Assembly: GCF_963678975.1 (NCBI RefSeq)
Contig: NC_089282.1
Location: 682,001 to 746,000 of the forward strand
Source: Dysidea avara
Taxonomy: Eukaryota; Porifera; Demospongiae; Dictyoceratida; Dysideidae
Reading direction: 5' to 3'
DNA: 64,000 bases
A program made the translations under genes and the position numbers. The notes below the pieces were generated by a model. It saw only the letters and a list, made by a program, of their open reading frames with translations. It did no database searches and had not been told where the DNA came from. Of this stretch, positions 1 to 12,443 are shown one piece after another. Numbering within the stretch: position 1 is the first letter of the stretch; each line of letters begins with the position of its first letter.

Positions 1-789
1 CGTCACTAACAATTCCTGCATTTATCAAACAACCATGTGCGATCTTCCATGATATACCCCTGCAGATAGGTAGAAGAATCTGCTTCTTTAGAATGTTTAG
101 TAGTGCTAAGGACCTTACGCAATTTCATTACTAGGCTTGTCCTACCCCTCCCCCAAAATATATATATATATACCACATACTCTACACTACATTACACATG
201 CACATACCCACACACGCGCGCACACACACTACAAGCATGGCCAATCCTATTATGTGCCTGTGCACATGCAAAGCAAAGTCTCCAGCAGCTATGTGTGAAA
301 TACTGTTATTGCTGCCAAGTGAGCCAGTGCCTGTACACTACTCAGGTACCAAGTAAATCTTGTTGAGGCAGGACCAGTAATTTATGTGCCGTGTCTCATG
401 GACACCTAAATACCACTAGGAGAGACATGGTCAGTTGGATATTTGTTCTCCCACATGCTGGATAGACTGGAATAATGCACACAGGCACGCACACACACAC
501 ACACACAAACAAAATAAGCTTCTCTTTTTATTTGCTAAATTAATGATGTAATTGGTGTCTTTTTTTCTCTTTTTGCAGAGAAACGCAACAAGTACTAGTT
601 ACCTCATACAAGATACTACAAGGAACACTTAATGCAACTGTAACTCCATTATATTGTGTTGTGGGTAACATTTAGACATACACACATTATCGCATGTAAT
701 CGTATGACAAACGTTATATTCGGTCACGCCCATCTATCGCACGAGACTTACACGCAGGCGCATTACCTGCAAATCAAACAAGTCGTGTC
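1..789. other. Gene-free left edge with short CA tracts
   Basis: No convincing coding exon on either strand. It contains short (CA)n-type tracts near 205-230 and 488-508, a short (TA)n at about 160-171, and the probable 5' leader of the SNAPC4-like gene immediately before 790. Confidence 0.5.
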
Positions 790-3700
790 ATGGCGTCGCT
801 ACAAAGTGACGAGGGACCGCAAGAGGACAATCAATCCGTACCATCTTCCTCAAACCTTGTTAGTGATAACAAGGGGATTGAACCAGTTCAGCGAGACGAG
901 CAACTAGGTCAGTCAACAACCCACAATCACATTGGTAGAAGAAATGAGGTTCATTTTTCTGATTATGGTTTTATATTCATTGTAACATGTTGGTAATACG
1001 CTGCCCGTGTTGTTTGTATAGTGTAGTGAATATGACTGACATTACTTAAGGCGCGCTTTAATTTAGAACACTGTCAGTGCTTTTCGCCACTGATGTGTGA
1101 GGAAACTCACAGTGACTCTTCGTGCTTGTTCAGCGCGTAAAACAGTCTTCACAATAAGCATGGTGTGGGGTCACTATTGGTAGTGGGCAGAACTTTACTC
1201 AAATAGAGGTCTGGTCTAGCGAGTAAACATTTATTAATGGGTGGAGAGGACCGCTGATTGGTACATACCAGCTTTGGGGGTAGGAATTTCTGTACATTAG
1301 TGATAGATTAGGAGTGGAGTGAGACTTATGTCATTATATACGTTACTTTATTGTTTCACAGGCCCAACCAGCCTAATTTTTTCATAGGTTGAAAATTATT
1401 TTGGCAGCTTTACCACAATAAACTCTTGAACACACATACTAGTATTTTCCAATACATATCTATTGTTCACCTGCAAATGCCATATACTATGGCTGCAAAC
1501 TAGTGCCATTTGCCCAAGACTATGCCCCCTTAGTTTTCTATTGACCCTATGAGTTGAAATTCTTGTCTGTGAAACAAGATGGAAGTAAACTTTGAAATAG
1601 CTAGTTCAGAAAGTGGTATGTAGTGTATGACAGAAGTCCAAGCGCCAATACATGTTTACCAGCAAGGGTGTTGTATGTGAAGCATGGTGGTGGTTGTGCA
1701 TTACTCTAACCATAGCGGTGCTTGTTGTATCAAGAGTTCATAATATTATAGGGGGGCCCCCTATAATATTATGAACTCTTGATTGTATGAATTTGTATGT
1801 ATTATTAATACCACGGCAAACTCTAAGGAGCTTGTATGATTACTTTGTCACCACTCAATTAAAAACTAGCGTCATTATTGCACCATTTTGCTTTTCATAT
1901 AGCTAATGACATCCTCATGGTGAACTATTAAACACGCTACGTTACATTGTGATTGGCCAGTATAATGACAAACTTCCTTGCTTATACAATATTCGATTAA
2001 ACAGCCATTATCAGGTTTGGCTGTTATAAAGGCTATGATCTGTGTTTGGCAGAAGATAAATGTGACTGAATTTGACAAAACCCGGCTTCGACGCACAAAG
2101 CTCCGTTAGGAGATATGGCGATTTTAAGTAATCATTGTGTAATAACTTTCCAGTGCCTACAGCTGTGCAAACAAAATTTGCACCAAGTATGCATCTATTT
2201 ACTAGCTATCACTGAGTGGGTGTATACATTTCTCATACCCAAAATTAACCCTGTTCTGGGCAGCTTTTCTCGAGTGGATAATAATATCACAGGTGGTAGT
2301 AATAGGGTGGGAGGGTGGGGGTGGTGGGTGGGCTTAATATAGGGGTATAAAATGAAGCAAGAAGACGATTGGAATCCAGAGGCCAAGTTTGGGCTCCATG
2401 GCCCTCAAATCACTCCAAATTGACTGAGAACACTATTGGCGAGCTCTCTGTGAAGTACCAGCTCACCACACACCATTATCACAAAGCCATGGCCATTCAA
2501 TGGCACCAATCTCCCACTCGTGGCTTTGACAGGGTCGGAAGAAAGCTGCCACAGAAACCAGACTTGCCAGTCCTGAAGGAAGTACAGTGTGGAATATGAT
2601 AGTGTATTAGGCCAGCAATCCATTTCTGGTAAAAACGTAAGTTTGATTTTGTGTGTGTGGAAACATTGTTATGTGAAATCCGGTCACAAATGACAAATAT
2701 TGGCCGGCTTTAAAGCATACGTGATTATCTCATGGTTGGTCCATGCTGTAAACAAGGCAGTCAGGAAATGGTAAACATGTTGGTTGCTCAATTGGTGTTT
2801 GCTGCATTCTGTAATGACTTTGAATCAACTCCAATGGAATATATAGAGATCACTGAAAAGGGATTGCTGGTGTGGAAATGTTGATCACAAATCCCTATTT
2901 TGGCTGAAAGGATTGTTGTGGTCATAACATTTTCAATTACAGAAAAGTCAAAATAAAAATTTGTGGTTTACATTGATATCTCAACTATGACTTTTTCTGT
3001 TCATTCATCTTGTCATTGGTCACACTACAGAGTTTTTGCAACTGATACCAACTGAGGTGACGCCTGAAGTAGCAGCGACAGTTTCCACGGTAACCAGTGG
3101 ATGTGGTGTGTGGGTGTGGTTAACTATCCCTGTACTATGCAGGTCACATCTGGACCTGTCACCATATTGCCTGGCAACAGTGATGATGCCAACAAGGCTG
3201 ATATTGAGACCTGTTTGAAACTAAATCTTGATGCCCAGGTGAGTGTTACATTGGTAAGCTAGCCACTGGGAAATGATGTTCCTTTACTGGAGGTTAGGAA
3301 TTAAAAACTGGAATGGTTGGGAGCATATAACATTTTTGTGTTCTAAATGTATGTTAAAGAAACCTCTGTCCTCTGTCTCTGTAGTTAGTTCTCGGCACAA
3401 AGAGGATAACCTCTTTGTTTTAGCAAAAATACCCCTTGTTCTAATTTACTTAGAAAGCCATACCTCTTTGAAAAGTTGTTGCTCAGATATTGAAAGTGGG
3501 TTGGCCTGTAGGTAGTTTTGGGAGTAATGCGTTACATAAGTAACGCGTTACGTAATATTATTACTTTTGTGGTAACTAAGTAATATAGTGAAATACGCTA
3601 TAAAAACGGGTAATATAACTCAAATTACTTTACTTACAAATGTAACGCGTTACGTAAGTAATATAGCTACTGTAACGAGTCTAATATTACGTAATATTAT

Positions 3701-6700
3701 TACTACAAGTAACGAAGTTACTAATCTCGTTAGTTATCCTCTGAGTAATGCCTAGCCACAATGAAGTAACGAGGCCTACTGAATGAAGCTTATTCACCAG
3801 CTTCTTACTTATAACCAAGATTTGCACATTGTCCAACAACACAATCATGGCACGTGATAAGGTGGTAGTTTCACACGTGACAGCTTAAGGCTGTGGACAC
3901 AAAGTAATATAATATGTAATATTATTATAGTTACTTTATTTTATGGGTAATATGTAACTGTAACTAAATAGTTCAGTTGCAAGTAATAAGTAATATGTAA
4001 CTAGTTACTTTTGCAAAGTAACTTGCCCAACACTGCTTGTGGGTCAAACAATAAAAAGGGAAAAAAACAACAACCAATGTGCATCATAGCTAGTACGTAG
4101 CTACATTCATAACACACTGAAGTTGACTTAGTAACAACCACTCTACTGGAGGACCATGATTATTTTGCAGGTGAACACAGAAGGCAGAGCCCATGTAAGG
4201 ATGGGATGAAGCTTTATGACGTAATATACATGTGGCTCCTACTTTTGTTCCTATTAATGCACACACACTTACAGTATACACAATACTATAGATCTTCATG
4301 GTCCATTGTCCTTCTCTGCTTGTTTGAAATTGCATGATACATGCATCACATTTAGAGTAACTGTTGTTATGGACAAGCACACTGACAGATGTACCTACCC
4401 CTTAGACCGTACTCCAAGAGCAGCTGTCCCTCATCAATCACGCCCTGGAAGAAAATCAAAGCAAAATGGTGGGTGTGTCATGTGATGTAGTATTATGTCA
4501 TATTGGATCATGTGATCAGAGAGAGCTACAAGATCGTGAGATGCAGGCAGCCATTCCTAAAAAGTCACCACGGATACATTTCTCTCTGAGGAAGTTCCAG
4601 AAGGGAACCTACTTTGTGGACTCTGCAGGATTTGTAAGTAGCCACACCCCATACAGCCACACCTACTAATCCTACAGGGGCCCCCGCCCAATGACCATGT
4701 CATGGAGGTACAGCGACGTAAAGAATTGAACTACTATGGCTGCAAATTACTAGGGACTGATTGTAAGTTGCCACTATGACATCATGTGATATCATATGAC
4801 ATCATGTGATATCATATGACATCACTTATTGTTATAGGGAGTAAGGAGGACAAGAGAAGACTCACCAATGGTGTGAGACAACAGAGTATTGAGTTGTTGT
4901 CTCGGCCATACATTGATAGGTATTGAGTGTTAGGGTGACCTGATCAACTAGTCAATCCTGTTTAACAGGTTATCCAACACGAGTGCAGTTCAGGAACTGA
5001 AGAGACTACAAGAGGAAATAAACCAGATCAGCCAGTTACCAGATGCTGAGCTGCTAATTGTGAACATGGAGGCCATCGACTGGGATAAGATTGCCGACGA
5101 ACAGGTGCGAAGGGATCACATGATCTCAGTGATGTAATTAGTAAATATAATTGGGCCTGCAGAAACATGATAGAAGGGACATAAAAATTATTTACATTTT
5201 TTGAACTTTCAAGCCTTTTCACAAATTGTCCAGTTATTGGTGACCTGACCTTATTAACTTAATGTGGAGGACACCTACATAATCCAGACACTTAGTTAAG
5301 GTCCCAAAATATTCCTTAGTACATAAACTGACCTGGAAAATCAGGACACCTTAATGATCAGGACATTATTGGTTGGTTCCAAGGTGACCATATTACAGTA
5401 ACTGTTTCGTTGTACAGTAATCGACATATTTTTAATACTGTTTTGCCTTTCAGTTTCAGAATTCTCGTACCGGTGCTGATCTTCAGTGCTATTGGCAGAG
5501 TGTGCTCCGACCAGTGCTCAACAAGCAGACGTGGTCACGTGATGAAGATAAAAGATTGCTAAGACTAGCTAAAAAATTCTCTGGTCGCCACTGGCAACAG
5601 ATCTCCCTGGAGCTGGGGGTCAGTATACTGTAGTGTATTTGTGATAAGTGAGAAAAGGTGTAAAAATCCTGTTTTACTACAAATAAATACAACTTCCTCA
5701 TAAATGGTGATGTCTACAAAGGTGTGAAGAGCAAAATTGCTTTGTTTAGTTCAAATACTAACTTGGGAATATGACATATACAACCCTTTTAGGTTCTCAT
5801 AAAATTGTATACTTAAAAACTTTTAGGGTGTCTATTTGCCTCTTCAAGGTAGGGTGTCTCTGTGCCTTCAAGATATTTTAGTATGGCAGTTAGTACTACA
5901 AGTTAGCCAAACCCTTGTGTCATCAATGAGTTATTTAACTGTCTTGAGGTATCAGCTCCACAGAACATACTAGTTGAGGTGTAACGGGTGTTACTTGTCA
6001 CGTTCGCTGTTTAGACCAATCGCAGTCCATATGATTGTATCCTACGCTACCAGCAGTGTCTAAATCCTGTGCATCTGAAGAGGTGAGCAGCTCCACTCCC
6101 TGTACAAGCTCACATATTTCTTACTAACAGGTCATGGTCGGCAGAGGAAGATGCATCACTTAAAGAAGCTGTTCAGAAACATGGAGCAGGCAACTGGATA
6201 CTTGGTGTGTGTGTGTGTGTGTGTGTAGTGTAGTGTGTGTGTAGTGTGTGTTGTGTAGTGCGTGTGTGTGTAGTGTGTGTGTGTTGTGTAGTGTGTGTGT
6301 GTTGTGTAGTGTGTGTGTGTTGTGTAGTGTGTGTGTGTGTGTGTCTGTCTGTCTGTGTGTAGTGTGTGTGTGTGTGTCTGTCTGTCTGTCTGTCTGTGTG
6401 TAGTGTGTGTGTGTGTAGTGTGTGTGTAGTGTGGCCCTGGATGTAACCATATTTTTCACAATCATAATTCCAAAATTTCCAATAAAAACACTTCTTTCTG
6501 GCCTGCAAAGTGTATTCATTTTCCACACAAGCAAAAGAAACACTTTAGTAATAGTTGTACTGTACAATATCACCAGACAAGACTATGGTATTGCAGCACA
6601 GGCCTATTGTAACAAGTCCAATATAGTGTGTGTACTGTACAGTTACTGGATTAATATCATTTGCTATATACAGTAATCACTTTATTATATGAATTCATTG

Positions 6701-9700
6701 GGCGCTGTGTAGAGCTGGGCAGTAGTCGAAAAATATCGAGTATCGTAATATTAATTTTCAAATCGTATTGTGATATTTAGCCTCTACACTATTGTGATAG
6801 ACGTAACACTTCTAAATGACTAATAAATGGTTCAATTCATGAACCATATCCTTGTCATTTAGATACTATCGCGATACATATTGTTATCATGATATTTTCA
6901 TTACTATCGATCGTCTTGTAAGAATTTTGCTATCACTCAGCACTAGCCCTGGTGTATATACAAAGTTCAGATAATATATGAAGCTCACATGAGCCTTGTT
7001 CAATTACTCTAATAGAATGTACACTTGGACAAAAATACTCTAATAGAACAGTCATTTCTACTGTTTGGATAGCGGAATGTTCGGTTGATTGATGGCCAGT
7101 CCAGGCTGGATAGTGGAGGGACCACTGTATCACTAAATTACAGTAAACCAACCACTCCAAATTTAAAGACTCAATTGAAAAAAAATCATGTTTATTGCAG
7201 CAAAAATGGCCCCACGTTTTTGATTCTAAAGTATCTGTTATAGTTAGAGCCGACACAATGTGTAACACTTTGAGAAATAATTCTTGTTGACCCATACCAT
7301 TATAATATTATTACATCACAGTTGCCTCGGAGATACCAGGTAGAACAGGCCAACAGTGTATGCATCGGTGGCAGAAGGCACTCATGCCGGGCATTAAAAA
7401 GGGTCGATGGACAGCTGAGGAAGATGAGGTGTGTGATTTATTCATGGATCACCTTGTGACTTGTTCGTGAGTCACCTCGTGACTTGTTTATAGGTCACAT
7501 GTGACTTGTTCAGGGATTATGATGCATTTATATTGTTGGTGTTTACAGCAATTGAGGCTGGCAGTAGCTACATATGGGGCTGGAAACTGGTCCAAGATTA
7601 AGCTTGGGGTGCCATCAAGAACAGACGCCCAGTGTAGAGAGAGGTGTGTCCACATCACCTCATGCTGTCACATGTCAATCACATGCTCACCAGGTGGGTC
7701 AACGTACTGGATGGTAAAGTGAAGAAGGGAGAATGGACGAGGGAGGAGGATCAGAAGTTGTTACAACTGTGTCAGGAATCCCAGGATAATGGTATATGAT
7801 TTGACTATACAATATTTACTGGTATCTCTGTCTATCTTACAACGGTATATACCATGGATTAATGTACTGTACAACACGAAATTTAGACAGAAAACAAGTT
7901 GTTGTTGTGCTACTTCTAAAACCAGGCAGTTATATAATATTTATTATTAGGTTTCTGTTTTGCAAATATGCACACTGTATTATTAAAGTTATTGTAATTT
8001 CGTATTTCATAATTGGTGAATTATTTAATTCTCAAATTATGTTGCTATGCATTGCTAAGGAAGTGCTATTCAAACAAACCATTTTTAACAACACAAGTAT
8101 AAGAAAAAAAATTTGGAATTTTAAGTTTGATCAGGGGTCATAAAAAGTAGGGAAACGAGGGAGGTCACCTACACCCTCCCTTGTTTCTCTACTTTTTTCT
8201 ATGGTCCCTAATCGAACTTAAAATTCTTAATTTTCCTTATACTTGTTTGTTTACTTTTTAAATCAGGCACGTGCCCACAGCTGGCACTCATACTGAAATT
8301 GTTTTCATAAAAGTGTGTACCTACCTCCTATCTATGTTTGTCTATATGCACCCATGTGAGTGCAGAATCGTTAATGATGAAAGCAGCTTGCACGAAAAAG
8401 TATTAGCAAAATGAAGTTTCTGCACAGGTAAACCTTGCTCTGAGGTAGTTTCTTTTCGGTGGTCTGAACTAACTCGAAAATGAGGTGGCCATTACGCTTA
8501 GCTTTCATCTATTTTCAACTCATTACACAGTGTTACAAATGAAGAACAGTATTAGAAGTAGCCCCTGCAATCAATCCAGTTACCATGGACAATGGACCTT
8601 ATCCGCAATGACATCATGATTGACAATGTGGCCATCTTAGTGGGGGAAGTTTGTCACGTTTTCATCTGTAGTAAACAAAGTGAACTTTATTTGCGGTTTT
8701 CACAACATGGAATCTTGGGATAATGAAGGTAAGAGACCAGTTAGCATAATGTGGCTATGCGAAATAATTCCAAATGAAACCATACCTAAGTTTTGATATG
8801 CAGCGTGCATTTGTCTTGAAAGTATGTATGCCTCACCTTCCTCCTTGCTGCTGTATATTAACGTTACCATAACTTAACGCCATCTCTCTCAATACAACTG
8901 TGTACAAAGTCCCCCACTATCGCTGCCATTTTTATGTTGTGACATAATTGCACCATTCTTACAAACATAGGGAAGCCATGCATTGCGCTACGACGAATTG
9001 ACACCTTGGGCTGTCAGCAAAAAGAAATGAGACACAAAGGAGGACAAAGGTAAGTCCATGATGTGTGAATTGCACATGTATGGTATGCCAAAAGGCATGT
9101 CTCATGTCAAACAATGATAAAATCAAGCCTGTAGCCTTGACCATTATCAAGTTAATGCTTGTCTGAAGGCATCAGGCAGGCAGTTATTAATTTTAGTCAA
9201 TAGATAATTCCATTGAATAAAAATATCGTAACAATCTATTGAAAATATTTAGAGTTGTACTGAAGGCACTTTTGGGCTTGGTTACACCTAACCAATACTG
9301 CCAAGGCACTGGATGGTATTGTGAAGCTGGTTTTGGGGTGATATTTTTGGCCAGAAAAACTCTAACCTCCATGATCCCTAATATATAGTACAAATGTACT
9401 ATATGATATTACGCACAGACTTCTCTTTTATAGTTCGCCTATCATGTTTTTTCTGTATATTCTCTTCAAACCCTTAAGGCTCCCCTTCATTTTTGTTTGC
9501 GTATGTAAGCGACATATCTCCTTTCAAGTAGAAGGGATGCACTTTTCCTTGTAGCCTGCTATGGTGTTTTCAGTAGAGCCCAATGAGAAGGTAGTTCACT
9601 AAGTTTGTAAGGAGTCTGTATTTCAAACCGGTGAAAAGAAACTGCCTCGGCGCATTATTTTAAGTTTAATACGGGCTTCATTTAGTGTTTACTTCTCCTA

Positions 9701-12411
9701 GGCTGACTGCTTTCTTCACTGAAAGGATTTGCTCAAGTGGATGCACACGGACAAACATAGATAGGCACACACACACACGCACGTACGCATGCATGCACAC
9801 AGAGAGGAGAGGAGAGGTTTTTACGAAAGCAATTTCAGGCACATGCACACAGCTGGCTGTCAGCAAGATTTTTTAAAAAACTTGACCAATTCTCACTTCA
9901 TTGGCTTTGATGAATTAACTGTTGATAATAACCATGTATCTATATCACTCACTTTTAAAGTATAATAGTTGCAAATTCTGATTTGTCATATTCACTTTTT
10001 CCTCCATCAAAGTTCCTCTAGTATCATTCAGTATGGTAGTCATGACTACAGCTTTAGTCAATGTGTTCAAGTTTAACTACGGTCACACTTTTTTTTTTCC
10101 TTCATTTTTACACACCTTTATATCACCACCTTTTCACAATTCTTTTTTTTTCTTTACAAGGTTTTAGTGACCACCTTATAAGCTTTTTTAAACGTTTATT
10201 GTAGTGTCCATACTGAAAACCTTTTATGTTCAGATATTGGAATCGGTAATTTTTGTAGCCAATATATCAGTTATCGAATCCTATACTGCAAGTAATCTGG
10301 TGATCAAGTCACTATCTGGTCTGGTCTACATTAAACACTAGGGCTGAAACAATCATGGCTCTTTAGTATTTGAATGCAGCATTTACCCATACTTATGTGA
10401 CATGTTTTGTAACATACACCATATGTGACTGGATCTGCAAAAACTCAACACAATTTTTTGAATTCCTGTTTATATAATCCACATAGCCTCGTGCATTCTC
10501 TGGCAAAGTTTCAGCCTCATATGCCGATAACTTTAGGAGTTCATATTAGCAACAACAGAAAATTTGATTTGTACAGCAAGTATAGGGAAAATAAATTACA
10601 ACAACAGTTGTAACATACAAGCAGAATGACACATGGAGTTGAAATTTGCACCATCATGTTCATCATGAGTTGGGGAATCGATTACTGTGTAAGTTTTTTC
10701 TTGTATCACCTTTCTTCACAAAGACGAAATTTGTAAAGAAAAATCAATTGCATACTATCGTTTTGACGTGATGTAAACAAATGCCAATAATTTCTGTATC
10801 CTTATGTCTACTGATAAGATTTTCAAACTATAGAAGTTTTGCAGTATTGTCTTAAACAATGATAAATTTCTATATCATGACAATTTTTTATCGTGACACA
10901 TATCACTTTTCTTCATCACTGCTTGTTATCACTAGGAGGGTTGTTCAAGTGGTCGGAGATAGCCAGTAAGATGGCTAGTGGACGGACGGACAGCATGTGT
11001 TCCCGACGATGGGCACAGCTCAATGAAGCCAGTGAGGTGACGGAATACTTTGCTAAGGCGATGAAGAAGAATGCTCTCATGATGCCCCACCTAAGTCAGA
11101 GAGGTCGTCGTCGTAGCAAAACAAAGATTACTGTTGAGGTAAGAAGTTGTTGAGTTAATGTTACTGCCATCACTCCTGTTGCTAGGATATGGATGATGAT
11201 TTTGTGCCTGAAGAAACAAAGCAGAAGGTACGGTGGTTGTGAACATGTAACCTCATTATCTTAACCAGTTAGTGGTGGGTGGTACTTGTCCATATGAAGC
11301 AGGTGGCTGCATCAGACAGCTTTGTGGGAAAATTTCATAACATTTCCAAAACAATAGGATTTAGCACCTTGTAACTAAATCACTCTGTGTACTGGACCTC
11401 TGTATAATGAAACTAAAAATTTTGGCCCATATTTGCTGCGGTAAAGCAGTTGTCCTCCACAGTGTTTATCCTTGTTATAGAAGTGAAGAGTTTGTTAAGA
11501 TGAGGTGTCACTTGTTACAGATTGAGAAATTATCGGTTAAGGTGAACAAATGGAAGAAGCGTCAAGCTATGGGTCTACCTCGAGGTGGTCGACCACGTAA
11601 GCCCAAGACAGAGGATGATGACGATGAAGAGCCGGAGGCTGAGGTCGAGATGAGTGATGAAGCCAGTGATCAAGAGCTAATGGAGTACAGCATTGTACAA
11701 CATGATATTGAAGATGTTGTTGAAGACCTTGAAGATCATGAAGAAGTGATTAGACCCAGTAAGCCAAGAGGGCGACCTAAGAGACATCACTCGGAAGGTA
11801 CCAGTAACCATGGCAACAAGCATCCAAGAACTGCCAGTGTAGAGGTAGCCTTACCATCAGATGTTGCCATAGCAAGCAACTACAATATGGCCACCTCAAG
11901 TAACAGTGTGATGTCTGAAGTTGTTAATGTTATACTAGCACAAGTAGCAGCTCAGCAAGCTCAACAGCAGCAACAACTACTTGCAGCAGGTAGCAGCAGC
12001 AATGTTGAAGTGGTATCAGGACCAGCACTAGCAACTTCCAATGAACTGATAATAATTGAGAATGGTTTAGACAGTACGAACACAGTTGAGGTGTGGGCAG
12101 GTGGTGAAAACAATGGTGCTAATATTACTGGTGATGTTAATCAAATCCTTGAGAGAATTGGAGTGGAGCCACCGGCTGGAGATGCAGCTACTGCTGAAGA
12201 CAATGTTGTTGTAACTGAGGCAACCACAGAGATCATATCACAAGAGATTGTTGAAGAAGAAACAACCACAAGTGAGGTTACCATGGAAACTGATAATGGT
12301 GCATTGCCAAACACAGTCAGCACCGAGTTGCCAGACAATGATGTTACTACTAGTGTAGGGGAAACCCCTGACCCTGCTATAACCATACCTACTGACACTA
12401 CAGAAACTTGA
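790..12411 (+). CDS. SNAPC4: snRNA-activating protein complex subunit 4 (SNAP190-like Myb protein)
   Basis: Largest DNA-binding subunit of SNAPc, which binds the proximal sequence element of snRNA promoters for Pol II and Pol III; acts in the nucleus. I read 17 exons, all joined in phase: 790-907, 3031-3089, 3143-3238, 4406-4468, 4520-4633, 4678-4762, 4838-4919, 4969-5104, 5454-5618, 6015-6082, 6131-6204, 7322-7428, 7549-7643, 7694-7791, 10936-11138, 11186-11227, 11521-12411; about 831 aa. The N-terminal [11 protein letters not shown] stretch resembles the vertebrate protein. A half Myb repeat (about 244-273) is followed by four repeats starting at W278, W331, W383 and W434, the 4.5-repeat arrangement of SNAP190. 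The tail (536-831) is acidic and Gln/Thr-rich, with AT-hook-like GRPRKPK (about 558-564) and RGRPKR (618-623). Many introns are 50-150 nt; intron 14 is 3.1 kb. The start is the first in-frame ATG of the open first exon, and exon 1 is the least certain. Confidence 0.9.
1729..1783. repeat. Perfect 55-nt palindrome (27-bp arms, 1-nt loop)
   Basis: In SNAPC4 intron 1. The left arm starts ATCAAGAGTTCATAATA and ends in five G; the right arm is its exact reverse complement. The outer sequence resembles fragments at about 21963-21976 and 27318-27357, so it may be a tiny hairpin element. Confidence 0.85.
3513..4035. mobile_element. Non-autonomous hAT-like element rich in GTAACGCGTTAC
   Basis: A 523-bp insertion in SNAPC4 intron 3. 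The ends read TAGTTTTGGGAGTAATGCG (left) and CAGTGTTGGGCAAGTTAC (right end, reverse strand), the TIR style of a widespread animal hAT-derived MITE. Flanking 8-mers CCTGTAGG and CTTGTGGG agree at 6 of 8 positions, consistent with an old 8-bp target duplication. The interior is full of GTAACG/TAATATTA motifs and has no ORF. Confidence 0.65.
5260..5366. repeat. Dispersed repeat with core TTAGTTAAGGTCCCAAA
   Basis: This stretch in SNAPC4 intron 8 recurs in reverse orientation at 17324-17440 and 38891-38975, with a partial match around 34700-34800. Shared words include CAGACACTTAGTTAAGG and AAACTGACCTGGAAAATCAG. No ORF; probably a fragment of a non-autonomous transposon family. Confidence 0.6.
6204..6432. 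repeat. Compound (TG)n microsatellite with TAG interruptions
   Basis: A 230-bp tract of TG runs broken by TAGTG and TCTG units. It begins at the 5' splice site of SNAPC4 exon 11, so the donor GT is the first unit of the array. The threonine/histidine ORFs on its reverse strand are repeat artefacts. Confidence 0.9.
7003..7127. mobile_element. Pogo/Tigger-like MITE fragment
   Basis: Carries two copies of the dispersed CTCTAATAGAA motif and ends in a terminus that reads CAGTGGTCCCTCCACTATCC on the reverse strand, followed by TA. This matches the ends of the complete element at 47363-47575. The left boundary is unclear. Confidence 0.45.
8093..8246. mobile_element. Small hairpin MITE
   Basis: Near-palindromic 154-bp unit in SNAPC4 intron 14. 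The arms begin ACAAGTATAAG and end CTTATACTTGT, pair over about 70 bp, and leave a short CACCTAC loop. No ORF and no clear target duplication. Confidence 0.7.
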
Positions 12412-12437
12412 CTCACATCATTTTTTTATAACAATAT

Positions 12438-12443
12438 AATAAA
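12438..12443 (+). other. Polyadenylation signal AATAAA for SNAPC4
   Basis: Canonical hexamer 27 bp after the SNAPC4 stop codon. Confidence 0.6.

Noticed and set aside
2369-2599. Open frame of 76 codons in SNAPC4 intron 1
   Set aside because: No recognisable domain, and SNAPC4 exons 1 and 2 join in phase without it. The reverse strand is equally open.
6160-6573. Long His/Thr reading frames over the TG array (also at 19872-20258, 50303-50605 and 54794-55214)
   Set aside because: They are the translation of a dinucleotide repeat; no codon bias or neighbouring exons.
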